Source: Bacteroidales bacterium
GTDB taxonomy: Bacteria > Bacteroidota > Bacteroidia > Bacteroidales > VadinHA17
Assembly: GCA_003157015.1 (NCBI GenBank)
Contig: PMIJ01000120.1
Span: 1-34,855 of the forward strand
Direction of reading: 5' to 3'
Length of the DNA stretch: 34,855 nt
Part shown: piece after piece, positions 16,056 through 23,911 of the stretch
How the letters are laid out: each line of letters starts with the position of its first letter
How positions within the stretch are numbered: the stretch's first letter is position 1
Notes under the pieces: model-generated
Told to the model about the DNA's origin: nothing
Seen by the model: only the letters and a program-made list of their open reading frames with translations
Database searches by the model: none
Translations under genes and position numbers: made by a program

Positions 16056-16498
16056 TCTTCTTCGGTTTTCGGGGTAAATAATCGTTTAAAAATATTTTTC
16101 CTGGCTGCAGATATTCTTTTCATGGCTTCCTGTTCCTGAAGCTCATAGGGAGTCAGCATCTGCCATACGCCACTCCATCCGGGAAATCCACCGATATTTT
16201 TATCATCAATATAAATATCTGCATTGATCTTCCGGCTCACTGTTTCATCAAAAATCTCTTCAGGATAGTTTTTATTAACCGCATAAAATTCCAAGCCGTT
16301 TTTTCTGCAATAATCCACGGCATCATCTAATTCTTTCCCTGTCCGGAATGTCCAGAGAATTAACATGGCCCCGAGTTTTTCCAGTTCCTTAAGTGTCTGA
16401 AATGCAAAAAGCTTCTCTTTGCCGATTTCGGGGTATTCATGTTCAACGATAGTCCCGTCAAAATCAACCGCAATTTTTAATCCGCTGAAATCAACCAT
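16052..16498 (-). CDS. Small HAD-superfamily hydrolase
   Basis: This 148-residue protein is a minimal HAD-fold phosphatase without a large cap domain. Motif I is VDFDGTIV (11-18) with nucleophile D12 and acid D14; motif II is the Thr in WTFRTG (49-54); the motif III region has RK (89-90); motif IV is YIDDKNIG (96-103) with D98/D99. Similar small HAD proteins are widespread in Bacteroidota, but I cannot name the substrate. A TAGATTTG -7 box lies about 20 bp upstream. Its stop overlaps the start of the glutaminyl-cyclase gene (ATGA). Confidence 0.85.
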   Translation of the reverse strand: MVDFSGLKIAVDFDGTIVEHEYPEIGKEKLFAFQTLKELEKLGAMLILWTFRTGKELDDAVDYCRKNGLEFYAVNKNYPEEIFDETVSRKINADIYIDDKNIGGFPGWSGVWQMLTPYELQEQEAMKRISAARKNIFKRLFTPKTEEE

Positions 16499-16518
16499 TC
16501 AATTTTCAAGATTTACTG

Positions 16519-16526
16519 CAAATCTA
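16519..16526 (-). promoter_or_regulatory. Predicted -7 box of the HAD/glutaminyl-cyclase operon
   Basis: On the minus strand this reads TAGATTTG followed by CAG, an exact match to TAnnTTTG, with 20 bp between it and the ATG of the HAD gene. The best -33 candidate is a TTG (16553-16551) with an overlong 24-bp spacer, so the evidence rests on the -7 box alone. Confidence 0.35.
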
Positions 16527-16635
16527 ATAATAAATGAGACAAGAAAAACCCAATTAAGGTATCCGGAAAGGTCAGCTTACTAAAATTTATCTTAATTTTA
16601 CTTCTCTTCAGATCTATACAATATCTCAGCTTAAA

Positions 16636-17358
16636 ATGAAACATGTTCCAAATTTTATAACATCCCTTAACCTTGCCTCGGGATTCATTGCTATTATTTT
16701 TGCAGCCAACGGGAACCTTGTAACCGCATCGTGGCTTATATTCCTTGCAATGATTTTTGATTTTCTTGATGGTTTATCTGCAAGGTTGCTTAAAGCATAT
16801 TCTGAAATAGGTAAAGAACTCGACAGTCTGGCCGATGTTGTAAGCTTTGGAGTTGCACCCGCATTTATCATTTATCAGCTGCTTAATAACTCACTTTCAA
16901 TATATTCACCTGTGATAGTTAATTCTGCAGGAGTGAAAGCCTCGATTATACTTATATTTCCTGTTATTATGCCGATATGCGGGGCTTTACGACTGGCAAA
17001 ATTCAACATCGATACGACACAGGTAAAAACTTTTAAAGGGTTACCAATTCCTGCCAATGCGCTAGCTGTGATATCAATTGTAATTGCAGGGCAATACTCT
17101 CATTCGGCTATTCTCAGATCATTAATCGGGTCGCCTGTTATCCTGATGGTTTTTACAACTATTCTTTCACTGCTAATGGTTACCCGTATCCCCTTACTAT
17201 CCCTTAAAATTTCCAATTTTATGTTTAAGGGAAATGAAGGGAGATATATTCTTGTGGGACTGGTTCTTATCTCTTTCACCATTTTTAAGGTAATGGCATT
17301 CCCTTTAATAATACCACTCTATATTATCTCTTCTGCAATTTCGCTCCTCTTCTTATAA
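16636..17358 (+). CDS. pssA: CDP-diacylglycerol--serine O-phosphatidyltransferase
   Basis: This integral membrane enzyme makes phosphatidylserine from CDP-diacylglycerol and serine. The 240-residue protein carries the complete CDP-alcohol phosphatidyltransferase motif D-G-x2-A-R-x8-G-x3-D-x3-D at residues 45-67 (D45, G46, A49, R50, G59, D63, D67), starting in FDFLDGLSAR. There are six to eight hydrophobic segments over its length. Assignment to serine rather than glycerol or inositol transfer rests on the N-terminus (KHVPNFITSLNLASGF), the length, and the presence of psd and cdsA about 7 kb away. Those three genes complete the phosphatidylethanolamine pathway. Confidence 0.92.
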   Translation: MKHVPNFITSLNLASGFIAIIFAANGNLVTASWLIFLAMIFDFLDGLSARLLKAYSEIGKELDSLADVVSFGVAPAFIIYQLLNNSLSIYSPVIVNSAGVKASIILIFPVIMPICGALRLAKFNIDTTQVKTFKGLPIPANALAVISIVIAGQYSHSAILRSLIGSPVILMVFTTILSLLMVTRIPLLSLKISNFMFKGNEGRYILVGLVLISFTIFKVMAFPLIIPLYIISSAISLLFL

Positions 17359-17366
17359 CATCGTTA

Positions 17367-17480
17367 TTATTTCCCGGAGAATTTCTTTTCGTAAGCTGAT
17401 AATGCATATCTAATTACGAGCCAGCATATCAGAATAAATGCAGGCCAGATGAGGTATTGAAGAATTTGACTTATATACAT
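17367..17480 (-). CDS. 37-residue single-helix membrane protein, possible CydX-like subunit
   Basis: A small ORF downstream of cydB encodes 37 residues: a short MYISQ N-terminus, one hydrophobic helix (about 6-29, with LIWPAFILICWLVI) and a basic tail ending KKFSGK. It begins with ATG at 17480 and ends with tandem stops TAA TAA (17369-17364). It fills most of the gap between cydB and the convergent pssA, on the cydB strand, 109 bp after the cydB stop. Cytochrome bd oxidases in other phyla need 30-50-residue one-helix subunits (CydX, CydS) encoded next to cydB, so this is a natural candidate. I see no clear ribosome-binding site, and sequence similarity to E. coli CydX is not obvious. Confidence 0.55.
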   Translation of the reverse strand: MYISQILQYLIWPAFILICWLVIRYALSAYEKKFSGK

Positions 17481-17514
17481 GTCTAATTGTCTTATTGTTT
17501 AAATATCTAAAGTC

Positions 17515-17590
17515 TGTTTGACGGCGTCGGGAACAGGCGACAGGCTACTGGAAAAAATTCCTGACGCCAGGTGCCTGAAGCCTGTGGCCC
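17515..17590. repeat. GGCCACAGGC-rich dispersed intergenic repeat, copy 2
   Basis: On the minus strand the cydB stop TAG is followed at once by GGCCACAGGCTTCAGGC, then by CAGGAATTTTTTCC (a small inverted repeat) and CGCCTGTTCCC words. It shares words and position relative to the stop with 2340-2420. It separates cydB from the small ORF at 17367-17480. Confidence 0.6.
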
Positions 17591-18720
17591 TAATATTTAT
17601 GTTCCTCCGAATTCATCTCTGATTCTGTGATTTTCTTATTATTTATAGCTTTCCATGAATACCATACATAGGCTAAAACAAGAGGGATAATAAATGAGAC
17701 ATACATCATAGTCTTCAGTGTAAACAGGCTCGATGAAGCATTGCTGATTGTCAGAGAGCTTTGCAGGTTAAACAGAGACGGATAAAAAGATGTTCCATTA
17801 AACCCGGCTATAAGAAACATTGAGAAAACCGATAGAATAGTACCAGCCCCTGAAAACCATATTCCCGATGAACTTCTTCTGAGCACGGTAATCCCTATGC
17901 CATATAAAACACCTATCACTCCTGCCAGAAAAAGTATAAGGACAAACGGCATCTGAACCAGGTTGTGCAGGTATTTTAGTTTTTCTACCGATATTACACC
18001 TGTAAGTGGATCCGCTGCAAATCCTTTTGATACAAGCAGGGAAATGACGAAAAAAAGGAAGAAGATCAGAAATGGTATAGTATTTACAATTAATGCTTTA
18101 CCTGATCTTTTGATCAATACTTCATCATCGATAGTATTGATAATATATAATAATCCGTTAATTCTAGCAAGAAACAACACGGCGAATCCCAGAGTAAGGT
18201 TCCGTATATTCAGCAGAGCTTCAAGACCGTACCAATGAGTTGCCCAGCGGACCTGATTCATCGGATTGAGAGTAAACATCGCCCCGGTAAAAAAAGTAGC
18301 AACCGCCACTCCAATCAGGAAGGGACCGAGAGATCCATTAAGAAACAGAAACAGGTCGAAGGTTTTTTTCCCAAGAAAATTATTGGGTTTGGATCTGAAT
18401 TCATAAGCTATTGCCTGTATGGTAAAACTGAACAAGATGGCAATCCATACCCAGTATGCACCCCCGAAACTGGTTGAATAAAAAAGTGGGAAGGAGGCAA
18501 AAAAAGCTCCGCCAAATGTTACCAGTGTTGTAAAAGTGAATTCCCATTTTCGACCCATTGTATTTATTATCATTGTCTTATGAATATCATTCGCAGGAAG
18601 CGAATAGAGCATTGATTGTCCTCCCTGTACAAACATCAGGAATACAAGAAGACTGGCCAGGACAGATACAATAATCCACCAGTAGTGTTGCAGAAAAGCT
18701 TGAGAAATAATTGCTGTCAT
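17590..18720 (-). CDS. cydB: Cytochrome bd ubiquinol oxidase subunit II
   Basis: CydB is the second large membrane subunit of the bd-type terminal oxidase, which reduces oxygen to water with quinol electrons. The 376-residue protein has about eight or nine helices; AFFASFPLFYSTSFGGAYW (72-90) and QAIAYEFRSK (102-111) match the CydB family. Where E. coli CydB has a DGFDxG motif near the first helix, this protein reads VQGGQSML (31-38), so it belongs to a divergent branch. Translation starts 12 bp after cydA behind an AGGAGG Shine-Dalgarno that overlaps the cydA stop. This is unusual in an otherwise SD-poor window. Confidence 0.94.
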   Translation of the reverse strand: MTAIISQAFLQHYWWIIVSVLASLLVFLMFVQGGQSMLYSLPANDIHKTMIINTMGRKWEFTFTTLVTFGGAFFASFPLFYSTSFGGAYWVWIAILFSFTIQAIAYEFRSKPNNFLGKKTFDLFLFLNGSLGPFLIGVAVATFFTGAMFTLNPMNQVRWATHWYGLEALLNIRNLTLGFAVLFLARINGLLYIINTIDDEVLIKRSGKALIVNTIPFLIFFLFFVISLLVSKGFAADPLTGVISVEKLKYLHNLVQMPFVLILFLAGVIGVLYGIGITVLRRSSSGIWFSGAGTILSVFSMFLIAGFNGTSFYPSLFNLQSSLTISNASSSLFTLKTMMYVSFIIPLVLAYVWYSWKAINNKKITESEMNSEEHKY

Positions 18721-18728
18721 ATATTTGT

Positions 18729-18734
18729 CCTCCT
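18729..18734 (-). promoter_or_regulatory. Strong Shine-Dalgarno of cydB
   Basis: The minus strand reads AGGAGG, 8 nt before the cydB ATG, and its first two bases (AG) are also part of the cydA stop codon TAG. The 12-nt word TAGGAGGACAAA is shared exactly with the hsp20 leader. Most other genes here have no recognisable SD, so cydB may be translated more efficiently or coupled to cydA. Confidence 0.75.
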
Positions 18735-20289
18735 AATGTTTGGGGCCTGTTTTAATCTGTTTTACCATAATTGAAACCTCTGAAATAAACAATCCTGTAA
18801 ACAGAACAGCAAATAGAATGAAAGTAGTGATCACTGATCCTGTACTGATCTGGGAAACAGCTCTTGTTACTGTCATCAAGTCCTGAATTATCCATGGCTG
18901 CCGGCCTAATTCAGTAAGTAACCAACCAAGCTCGCTTGCAATGTATGGCAGAGGAATTGAGAATAGTGCTATCCACAAAAACCATTTATTATCTGAAATG
19001 GTTCCTTTAAAGAGGAGGTATAGCGCCACTGAAAAAATCAAAATGAAGAGGAATCCGAGAATAACCATCAGGTGAAAAGAATAGAATGAGGCAGTCACAT
19101 TCGGGATAACATCATCAGGTTTCTCAACGGAAGCATAACCGAAATATCTGAAATATCTGTTTTGAAATTCATTATCGTTAAAAACCGTTTTTATAGAACT
19201 AATCAAAGCTGTATCATTATTATACCTGGCCTTTTTATAAGATGTCAAAACGGTCATTGCATATTTACCTCTCAGTATTTTTTCTGAGGCTGAGGTAATC
19301 TGAAGCTTTTCATTCCCTAAAATATGATCTCTGAGTCCCTGAACATATGCATTCCTATCACCTCCTGTAAGAACTGAAAGCAAACCGGGTATCTGGATCT
19401 TAAAGGCAAATTCCTTTTCAGTTTTATCTCCTATTTTTTTATCAGTATCTTTCAGAACACCAAAAGCTATTAATCCGGCATTATTTTTACCTTCATAAAG
19501 AGCTTCCATAGACGCAAATTTAACAGGCTGAACCTTTGATACGGTTCTGGTAGATTGATCTCCGGTATAGGCGACCATTAAGGAAGATAAAAGGCCGAAT
19601 ACCCCTGCAACCAAAATGCTCTTTTTTGCTATTTGCTCTTCCCTGTTTCTTATCAGATACCATGCGCTGATTCCAAGTACGAACATAGATGCAAGCAAAA
19701 AACCTGATGAAATAGTGTGCAAGAATTTATCGACTGCTACCTGATTAAAGAGAACTGCCCAAAAATTAACCATTTCATTTCGTGCTGTCTCAGGATTGAA
19801 CACCATACCAACAGGATGTTGCATCCAGGCATTTGCAACCAGGATCCAGAGCGCCGAGAGATTGGCTCCGACAGCTACCATCCATGTTGAAACCAGGTGA
19901 AATTTTTTACTCACTTTATTCCACCCGAAAAACATAACTGCAACGAATGTCGATTCGAGGAAGAATGCCAGTATCCCTTCTACTGCAAGGGGAGCACCAA
20001 AAATATCACCAACAAACCATGAATAATTCGACCAGTTTGTGCCAAACTCAAACTCAAGAATAATACCTGTTGCAATACCTATTGCGAAGTTTATTCCGAA
20101 AAGAGTCATCCAGAACCGGGTTATACGTCGCCATTCTTCATTACCCGTTTTAACGTATATAGTCTCCATTATGGCGAGGATGAAAGACAATCCCAATGTG
20201 AGTGGCACAAATAGCCAGTGGTAAGCTGCTGTCAGGGCAAACTGAGCTCTTGACCAGTCTACAAGACTCAAATCAATTTTGTCAATCAT
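18733..20289 (-). CDS. cydA: Cytochrome bd ubiquinol oxidase subunit I
   Basis: CydA carries the hemes and quinol site of the bd oxidase. In the 518-residue protein the conserved positions are offset by 5 from E. coli: H24 (equivalent of heme ligand H19), E104 and E112 (E99/E107, in PLAVEGILAFFLEST), H191 (H186, in LHTISSGF), and K257 and E262 in the quinol-binding Q loop (KVQPVKFASMEALYE). GRQPW is present near residue 460. An extended hydrophilic segment of about 100 residues follows the Q-loop start (about 263-370, with KNNAGLIAFG and many Lys/Asp). The gene lies between DUF4492 (8-nt overlap) and cydB. Confidence 0.97.
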   Translation of the reverse strand: MIDKIDLSLVDWSRAQFALTAAYHWLFVPLTLGLSFILAIMETIYVKTGNEEWRRITRFWMTLFGINFAIGIATGIILEFEFGTNWSNYSWFVGDIFGAPLAVEGILAFFLESTFVAVMFFGWNKVSKKFHLVSTWMVAVGANLSALWILVANAWMQHPVGMVFNPETARNEMVNFWAVLFNQVAVDKFLHTISSGFLLASMFVLGISAWYLIRNREEQIAKKSILVAGVFGLLSSLMVAYTGDQSTRTVSKVQPVKFASMEALYEGKNNAGLIAFGVLKDTDKKIGDKTEKEFAFKIQIPGLLSVLTGGDRNAYVQGLRDHILGNEKLQITSASEKILRGKYAMTVLTSYKKARYNNDTALISSIKTVFNDNEFQNRYFRYFGYASVEKPDDVIPNVTASFYSFHLMVILGFLFILIFSVALYLLFKGTISDNKWFLWIALFSIPLPYIASELGWLLTELGRQPWIIQDLMTVTRAVSQISTGSVITTFILFAVLFTGLFISEVSIMVKQIKTGPKH

Positions 20290-20521
20290 GGTTATCGGCG
20301 GAATTAGTTAGCTGATCGAGTACATGTTCACTTTTCTCTTTGTCACTATTGAAATTCTTATTAAGAAAATCCTGAAAAAAGAAAATTTTCAATATCACAA
20401 TAATAATAAAAAGTTTAATGATGATTATAATCCATACTTTTCTTCCCCAGCCGGACATATTTTTGAATCCGTCATAATAAAAACAAAAAAGTCGGTTCAA
20501 AAAAGAAATTACCGGTTTCAT
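20282..20521 (-). CDS. DUF4492 protein preceding cydA
   Basis: This 79-residue protein has an amphipathic N-terminus with FYYDGFKNMSGWGRKVWIII (14-33) and one long hydrophobic helix (about 28-49), followed by an acidic, hydrophilic tail. That layout and the position immediately before cydA identify DUF4492, which in Bacteroidota is found next to cytochrome bd genes. Its reading frame overlaps the cydA start by 8 nt, so the two are translationally coupled. It may be an accessory or assembly subunit of the oxidase; that role is inferred from context only. Confidence 0.85.
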   Translation of the reverse strand: MKPVISFLNRLFCFYYDGFKNMSGWGRKVWIIIIIKLFIIIVILKIFFFQDFLNKNFNSDKEKSEHVLDQLTNSADNHD

Positions 20522-20585
20522 TTATTCTCAGGTTAAGATAGGAAAATAATTTTTATAATTTTAAATTAATCAGCCTTTCAGACAG

Positions 20586-21755
20586 CTACTCTGAGGAATG
20601 TCCGTCATTTGACCTGAATGGCATCTGGGTTTTATTTCCAATGTTTTCCGGGGAGAGGCTCGATGTGATCTTCTGCACTGCTTTAAAATTATAAAAGAAC
20701 TCCCGGGCAAATACTCTCAGTACAGTATATGCGGGAATCCCGAATATCATTCCGGGTATCCCTGCTGCAAAACCTGCCGCAAGTACTACAATGAAAATCT
20801 CAAGGGGATGAGCCCTTACGCTATTTGAAAATATAACCGGTTGAAATACAATATTATCAATTAAATGTGTTATAACTTCAACAATAATCATATAGGTAAC
20901 CAGTGGAATTACCACAGTGTTAATATCCTGATTAATATGTGAAGCAACTCCCATTGTAATTGCTATTGCTAACCCAATCCATGGACCCGCATAAGGAATA
21001 ACATTTAAAATTCCGATGATAAGTCCCATGACAAGCGCTTGTTGAAAATCTATGCCAGCAATAGTCATTCCGATAGTCACGAGAATCATAATGCAGGTAC
21101 TTTGAATAACAATGCCAATGAAGTAGCGGGTAAGAAGGTTCTTTATGGAATAAAGTGCTCTGGTCACATTATCCAGATACTTATCAGGCACCCACATGAG
21201 GATCGATTCAAAAAACAATCTCTGGTCCTTCAGGAAGAAAAATGTTATAAATGTAATAGAGAATATGGCAATCAGGACATTACCAAGAATACTGATAAGC
21301 GAACCGATAAAAGTCTGTATCATATTGATATTGAGTACGGCAGCAACCTTCCCGACAATATAATCCTGAATGGTAATGTTTTTGGGAATATCCTTATTTA
21401 TTGCTCTGACAAGATTCTCTACTTTATTTATCGGACCCGATATAATCTGAACAATTTTTTCACTGTCAATTGTAGAAAAATAATTTATCTGCCTTGTTAC
21501 GAGGGGAACAAAAATTACAAAAAACAATATAATGAATCCCCAGATTACTGCCAGCGTCAGAAGTGCACTGAGGGATCGCGGAAAGGACCAAGATTTAATT
21601 CTGATTTTACAAAAGAGATCAACGAGAGGACGGCCCATTATGGAAAAAACACCTGAAACTAAAATATAAACCACAATATTCCTGAAAAACCAGGCACAGC
21701 CTAAAAGGAGTAATATTCCACAAAAGATAAGAATATTTCGTAATGTTCCTTTCAT
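20586..21755 (-). CDS. AI-2E family transporter (PF01594-like permease)
   Basis: This is a multi-helix membrane protein of the TqsA/YhhT family. From the chosen start (MKGTLRNILIFCG) it has 389 residues with paired N-terminal helices, a central hydrophilic segment (about 95-150) and a C-terminal helix bundle containing GLIIGILNVIPYAGPWIG, the most conserved part of the family, and FGIPAYTVLRVFAREFF. The frame stays open to an ATG at 21848, which would add 31 residues without membrane character, so I prefer 21755. Members have been linked to autoinducer-2 export or Na+/H+ exchange; the substrate here is unknown. Confidence 0.87.
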   Translation of the reverse strand: MKGTLRNILIFCGILLLLGCAWFFRNIVVYILVSGVFSIMGRPLVDLFCKIRIKSWSFPRSLSALLTLAVIWGFIILFFVIFVPLVTRQINYFSTIDSEKIVQIISGPINKVENLVRAINKDIPKNITIQDYIVGKVAAVLNINMIQTFIGSLISILGNVLIAIFSITFITFFFLKDQRLFFESILMWVPDKYLDNVTRALYSIKNLLTRYFIGIVIQSTCIMILVTIGMTIAGIDFQQALVMGLIIGILNVIPYAGPWIGLAIAITMGVASHINQDINTVVIPLVTYMIIVEVITHLIDNIVFQPVIFSNSVRAHPLEIFIVVLAAGFAAGIPGMIFGIPAYTVLRVFAREFFYNFKAVQKITSSLSPENIGNKTQMPFRSNDGHSSE

Positions 21756-21848
21756 TATAAAAACCATTTCTTCATGCAAACCTACTTCAATTTTTTTGAA
21801 TTCACTATAAAAGTGGCTTGTAGAATGCTGACAAAAAATAATTGCCAT

Positions 21849-22195
21849 TTATTAGCACTTATAAATAATATTTAGTAATCCTTACTCTGATTTCTTAACC
21901 CTCCCAACCCTTTCCTTATTCTTAAGACAAGTGATTTGGGGGGAAGGGTTTACAAAATAAAGAAATGAGATGAACTCCTGGTCATTTATGGTCAGAAATA
22001 AGAAATCCAAATTATCTTAAACACTTTCCATATTTGTTGTTTGCTGAATATCAATTCTTTAATCCCATCAAAAAATATTTATATGCCACTTTGTCTGCTT
22101 GTAATATAACATACATGTCATTATGTCATTTTTATCAATTTGGAACGATGTTTGAAAATATGCTGATACAAGAATAAATGTTAAACTTAAATTAT
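21849..22195. other. Gene-free stretch upstream of hsp20
   Basis: About 350 bp without a convincing gene. It holds a C-run/G-run repeat at 21898-21953 and then AT-rich DNA likely to contain the hsp20 promoter. GATGTTTG at 22147-22154 is a one-mismatch TAnnTTTG box, with no good -33 partner. I saw no CIRCE palindrome (TTAGCACTC-N9-GAGTGCTAA); only a single half-like TTAGCACT occurs near 21852. Confidence 0.5.
21898..21953. repeat. C-run/G-run imperfect inverted repeat
   Basis: The left side CCAACCCTTTCC and the right side GGGGGGAAGGGTTT pair imperfectly around an AT-rich centre of roughly 25 nt. It resembles the other C-run/G-run elements of the window but is more degenerate. It lies upstream of the minus-strand permease gene and of the plus-strand hsp20 gene, outside both coding regions. 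Confidence 0.5.
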
Positions 22196-22201
22196 AGGAG
22201 G
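22196..22201 (+). promoter_or_regulatory. Strong Shine-Dalgarno of hsp20
   Basis: AGGAGG stands 8 nt before the ATG. The surrounding word TAGGAGGACAAA is identical to the leader of cydB. This decides the start at 22210 over an out-of-frame ATG at 22178. Confidence 0.8.
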
Positions 22202-22209
22202 ACAAAATC

Positions 22210-22635
22210 ATGTTACCAACAATTACAAGAAGAAGTTTCAGGCCATTTTATATGCCCGACATTTTCGATGATGCTTTTTTCCAGGTTTTTTCAAGCAAAT
22301 CCAGTTCAATACCTGCTGTCAATATCAGGGAAGATGAAAAGAATTTCACATTGGACCTGGCAATACCGGGAATGGACAAGAAAGATCTGAAAATTGATAT
22401 GAACGAGAATGTTCTGACTATCTCAGCTGAAACAAGCAAAGATTCAGAAGACAAACACAATGGATACCAAAGAAAAGAATTCAGTTATTCAGCATTCTCC
22501 AGAAGCTTTGATGTTCCCGAAAAAGTAACCGGTGAAAAGATAGAAGCAAATTATAAAGACGGAGTGCTTACTGTAACCCTTCCCAAGAAAGACGAGGAAA
22601 AAAATCAAATCACAAGAAAGATAGAAATATCATAA
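22210..22635 (+). CDS. Small heat shock protein Hsp20
   Basis: This 141-residue alpha-crystallin-type holdase binds unfolding proteins to stop aggregation. The N-terminal arm (1-35) is followed by the crystallin domain (about 36-128): PAVNIREDEKNFTLDLAIPG (35-54), then the hallmark GVLTVTLPKK (about 117-126). A C-terminal I-x-I motif, IEI in RKIEIS, should mediate oligomer contacts. A hairpin terminator follows 7 bp after the stop. The strong SD suggests a highly translated stress gene; the heat-control element itself is not recognisable. Confidence 0.95.
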   Translation: MLPTITRRSFRPFYMPDIFDDAFFQVFSSKSSSIPAVNIREDEKNFTLDLAIPGMDKKDLKIDMNENVLTISAETSKDSEDKHNGYQRKEFSYSAFSRSFDVPEKVTGEKIEANYKDGVLTVTLPKKDEEKNQITRKIEIS

Positions 22636-22642
22636 TGGCAAA

Positions 22643-22671
22643 AAAAATCCCGGTTAATTACCGGGATTTTT
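22643..22671. terminator. Bidirectional intrinsic terminator between hsp20 and the flavoprotein gene
   Basis: A perfect stem, AAAAATCCCGG (22643-22653) and CCGGGATTTTT (22661-22671), encloses a 7-nt TTAATTA loop. A-tract and T-tract flank it on both sides, so it should terminate both converging transcripts. The flavoprotein stop codon (22656-22654) lies in the loop and its last codons lie in one arm. Confidence 0.9.
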
Positions 22672-23898
22672 CACATGTCCGCATTCCTGAATATATCTCT
22701 GACTAAAGTTTCTTCCGAATTCTCTTAAATATTCTTTCTTGTTATTATCGGGAGAAAACTTAAAAGCAGCAGTTTCTTCAAATATTTTAAGCTTCAGAAG
22801 CCGCAGGTTTTCCAGTATAAGATTTGGCGACTCCCCGCTCCAGCCATATGAACCGAAAGCGCCTCCTAACTTACCCTTGTCACGTATCGGATTTATCAGG
22901 GCGAATAACCTGTACACGGGAAGCAATGTATTCTGATTGATTGTAGGTGAACCTATTATCAACCCGTCTGACTTTATCAGCTTTGATTCGAGTTCTTCAA
23001 GAGCAATATTTTCAATATCTGTAATATCGACTGTAATACCTTCGGTCTCCTGAATCCCTTCGGCAATAATATGGGCTGCTTCTTTTGTATAGCCATAGGC
23101 CGAAACATATGCTATCAGAATATTCATCTGATTTTTTTCAGATATGACCTTCATATATTCCTCAGCAAACTTTTCCGAGAGCTCTATGGCTTTCCTTAAA
23201 TTATTTTTATGTATTGGACCATGACCAGGGCAGATATATTCAAGTTCAAGAGGTTTTACCTTTTCAATGGCTTTCAGAATGAACCTGCTGAACGGTCTCA
23301 TTATGACATCGAAGTAGTATTTAAAAGATTTTGTATACTGTTCGTCGAAATTGCTGAACATCTCAGAAGAACAATAATGAGCTCCAAAAACATCGCATGT
23401 GAATAAAACCTTATCCTCCACAAGCAGTGTTAACATCGAATCGGGCCAATGCAGGTTTGGGGCAGAAAAAAACCTGAGTGTTTTATTCCCCAGATCTAGT
23501 GTATCACCATCCTTTACCACACGGGATTTAAATGGAATATTCACAATATCCTCAAGGTATCTGATAGCATTACCACTGCCGACAACAGTTGCTGAAGGTG
23601 CCAGGTCCAAAAGGAGCCTGAGACTTCCTGAATGATCAGGCTCAGTATGATTGAGAACAATGTACTCGATCTCCCGGGGATCAGTAACTGATCTTAATTT
23701 TTGAAGGTACGGTTCACTGAATTTTTCTTTGGCAACTTCAATTATTGCTTTTTTCCCTGCATTAATAAAATACGAGTTATAAGTCGTTCCAAAATCAGTG
23801 CTCATCACTATATCAAAGGTCCTGATTTCATAATCAAGTATCCCTATCCACTTTACATCGTCCGTAACATCAATTATTTTATCATCAGCCCTTGTCAT
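22654..23898 (-). CDS. FprA family A-type flavoprotein (diiron oxygen/NO reductase)
   Basis: The 414-residue protein joins a metallo-beta-lactamase-fold diiron domain (about 1-250) to a flavodoxin domain (about 258-400). Iron ligands are visible: H84-x-E86-x-D88 in NHTEPDHSG, H150 in APNLHWPDS, D169 in CDVFGAH and H226 in CPGHGPIH. The FMN domain has YVSAYGYTKEAA (264-275) and GSPTINQNTLLPVY (316-329). Such flavodiiron proteins reduce oxygen to water or NO to N2O, with electrons from rubredoxin or F420; no rubredoxin domain is fused here. The choice between oxygen and NO cannot be made from sequence alone. It lies 13 bp after psd and is probably the last gene of that operon. Confidence 0.93.
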   Translation of the reverse strand: MTRADDKIIDVTDDVKWIGILDYEIRTFDIVMSTDFGTTYNSYFINAGKKAIIEVAKEKFSEPYLQKLRSVTDPREIEYIVLNHTEPDHSGSLRLLLDLAPSATVVGSGNAIRYLEDIVNIPFKSRVVKDGDTLDLGNKTLRFFSAPNLHWPDSMLTLLVEDKVLFTCDVFGAHYCSSEMFSNFDEQYTKSFKYYFDVIMRPFSRFILKAIEKVKPLELEYICPGHGPIHKNNLRKAIELSEKFAEEYMKVISEKNQMNILIAYVSAYGYTKEAAHIIAEGIQETEGITVDITDIENIALEELESKLIKSDGLIIGSPTINQNTLLPVYRLFALINPIRDKGKLGGAFGSYGWSGESPNLILENLRLLKLKIFEETAAFKFSPDNNKKEYLREFGRNFSQRYIQECGHVKNPGN

Positions 23899-23911
23899 TT
23901 CTCAAACTTTT

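Noticed and set aside
21039-21656. 205-residue plus-strand frame opposite the AI-2E permease
   Set aside because: Long but low-complexity (Asn/Tyr/Lys-rich), no domain recognised, and fully antisense to a well-conserved membrane protein.
21846-21880. CIRCE-like heat-shock operator upstream of hsp20
   Set aside because: TTAGCACT occurs once near 21852, but the inverted GAGTGCTAA half is missing.
22178-22390. 70-residue frame overlapping the start of hsp20
   Set aside because: It is out of frame with a clear Hsp20 protein that has its own strong SD at 22196-22201.
22654-23898. Rubredoxin fused to the flavodiiron protein
   Set aside because: The protein stops after the flavodoxin domain; no CxxCG-type rubredoxin motifs are present.
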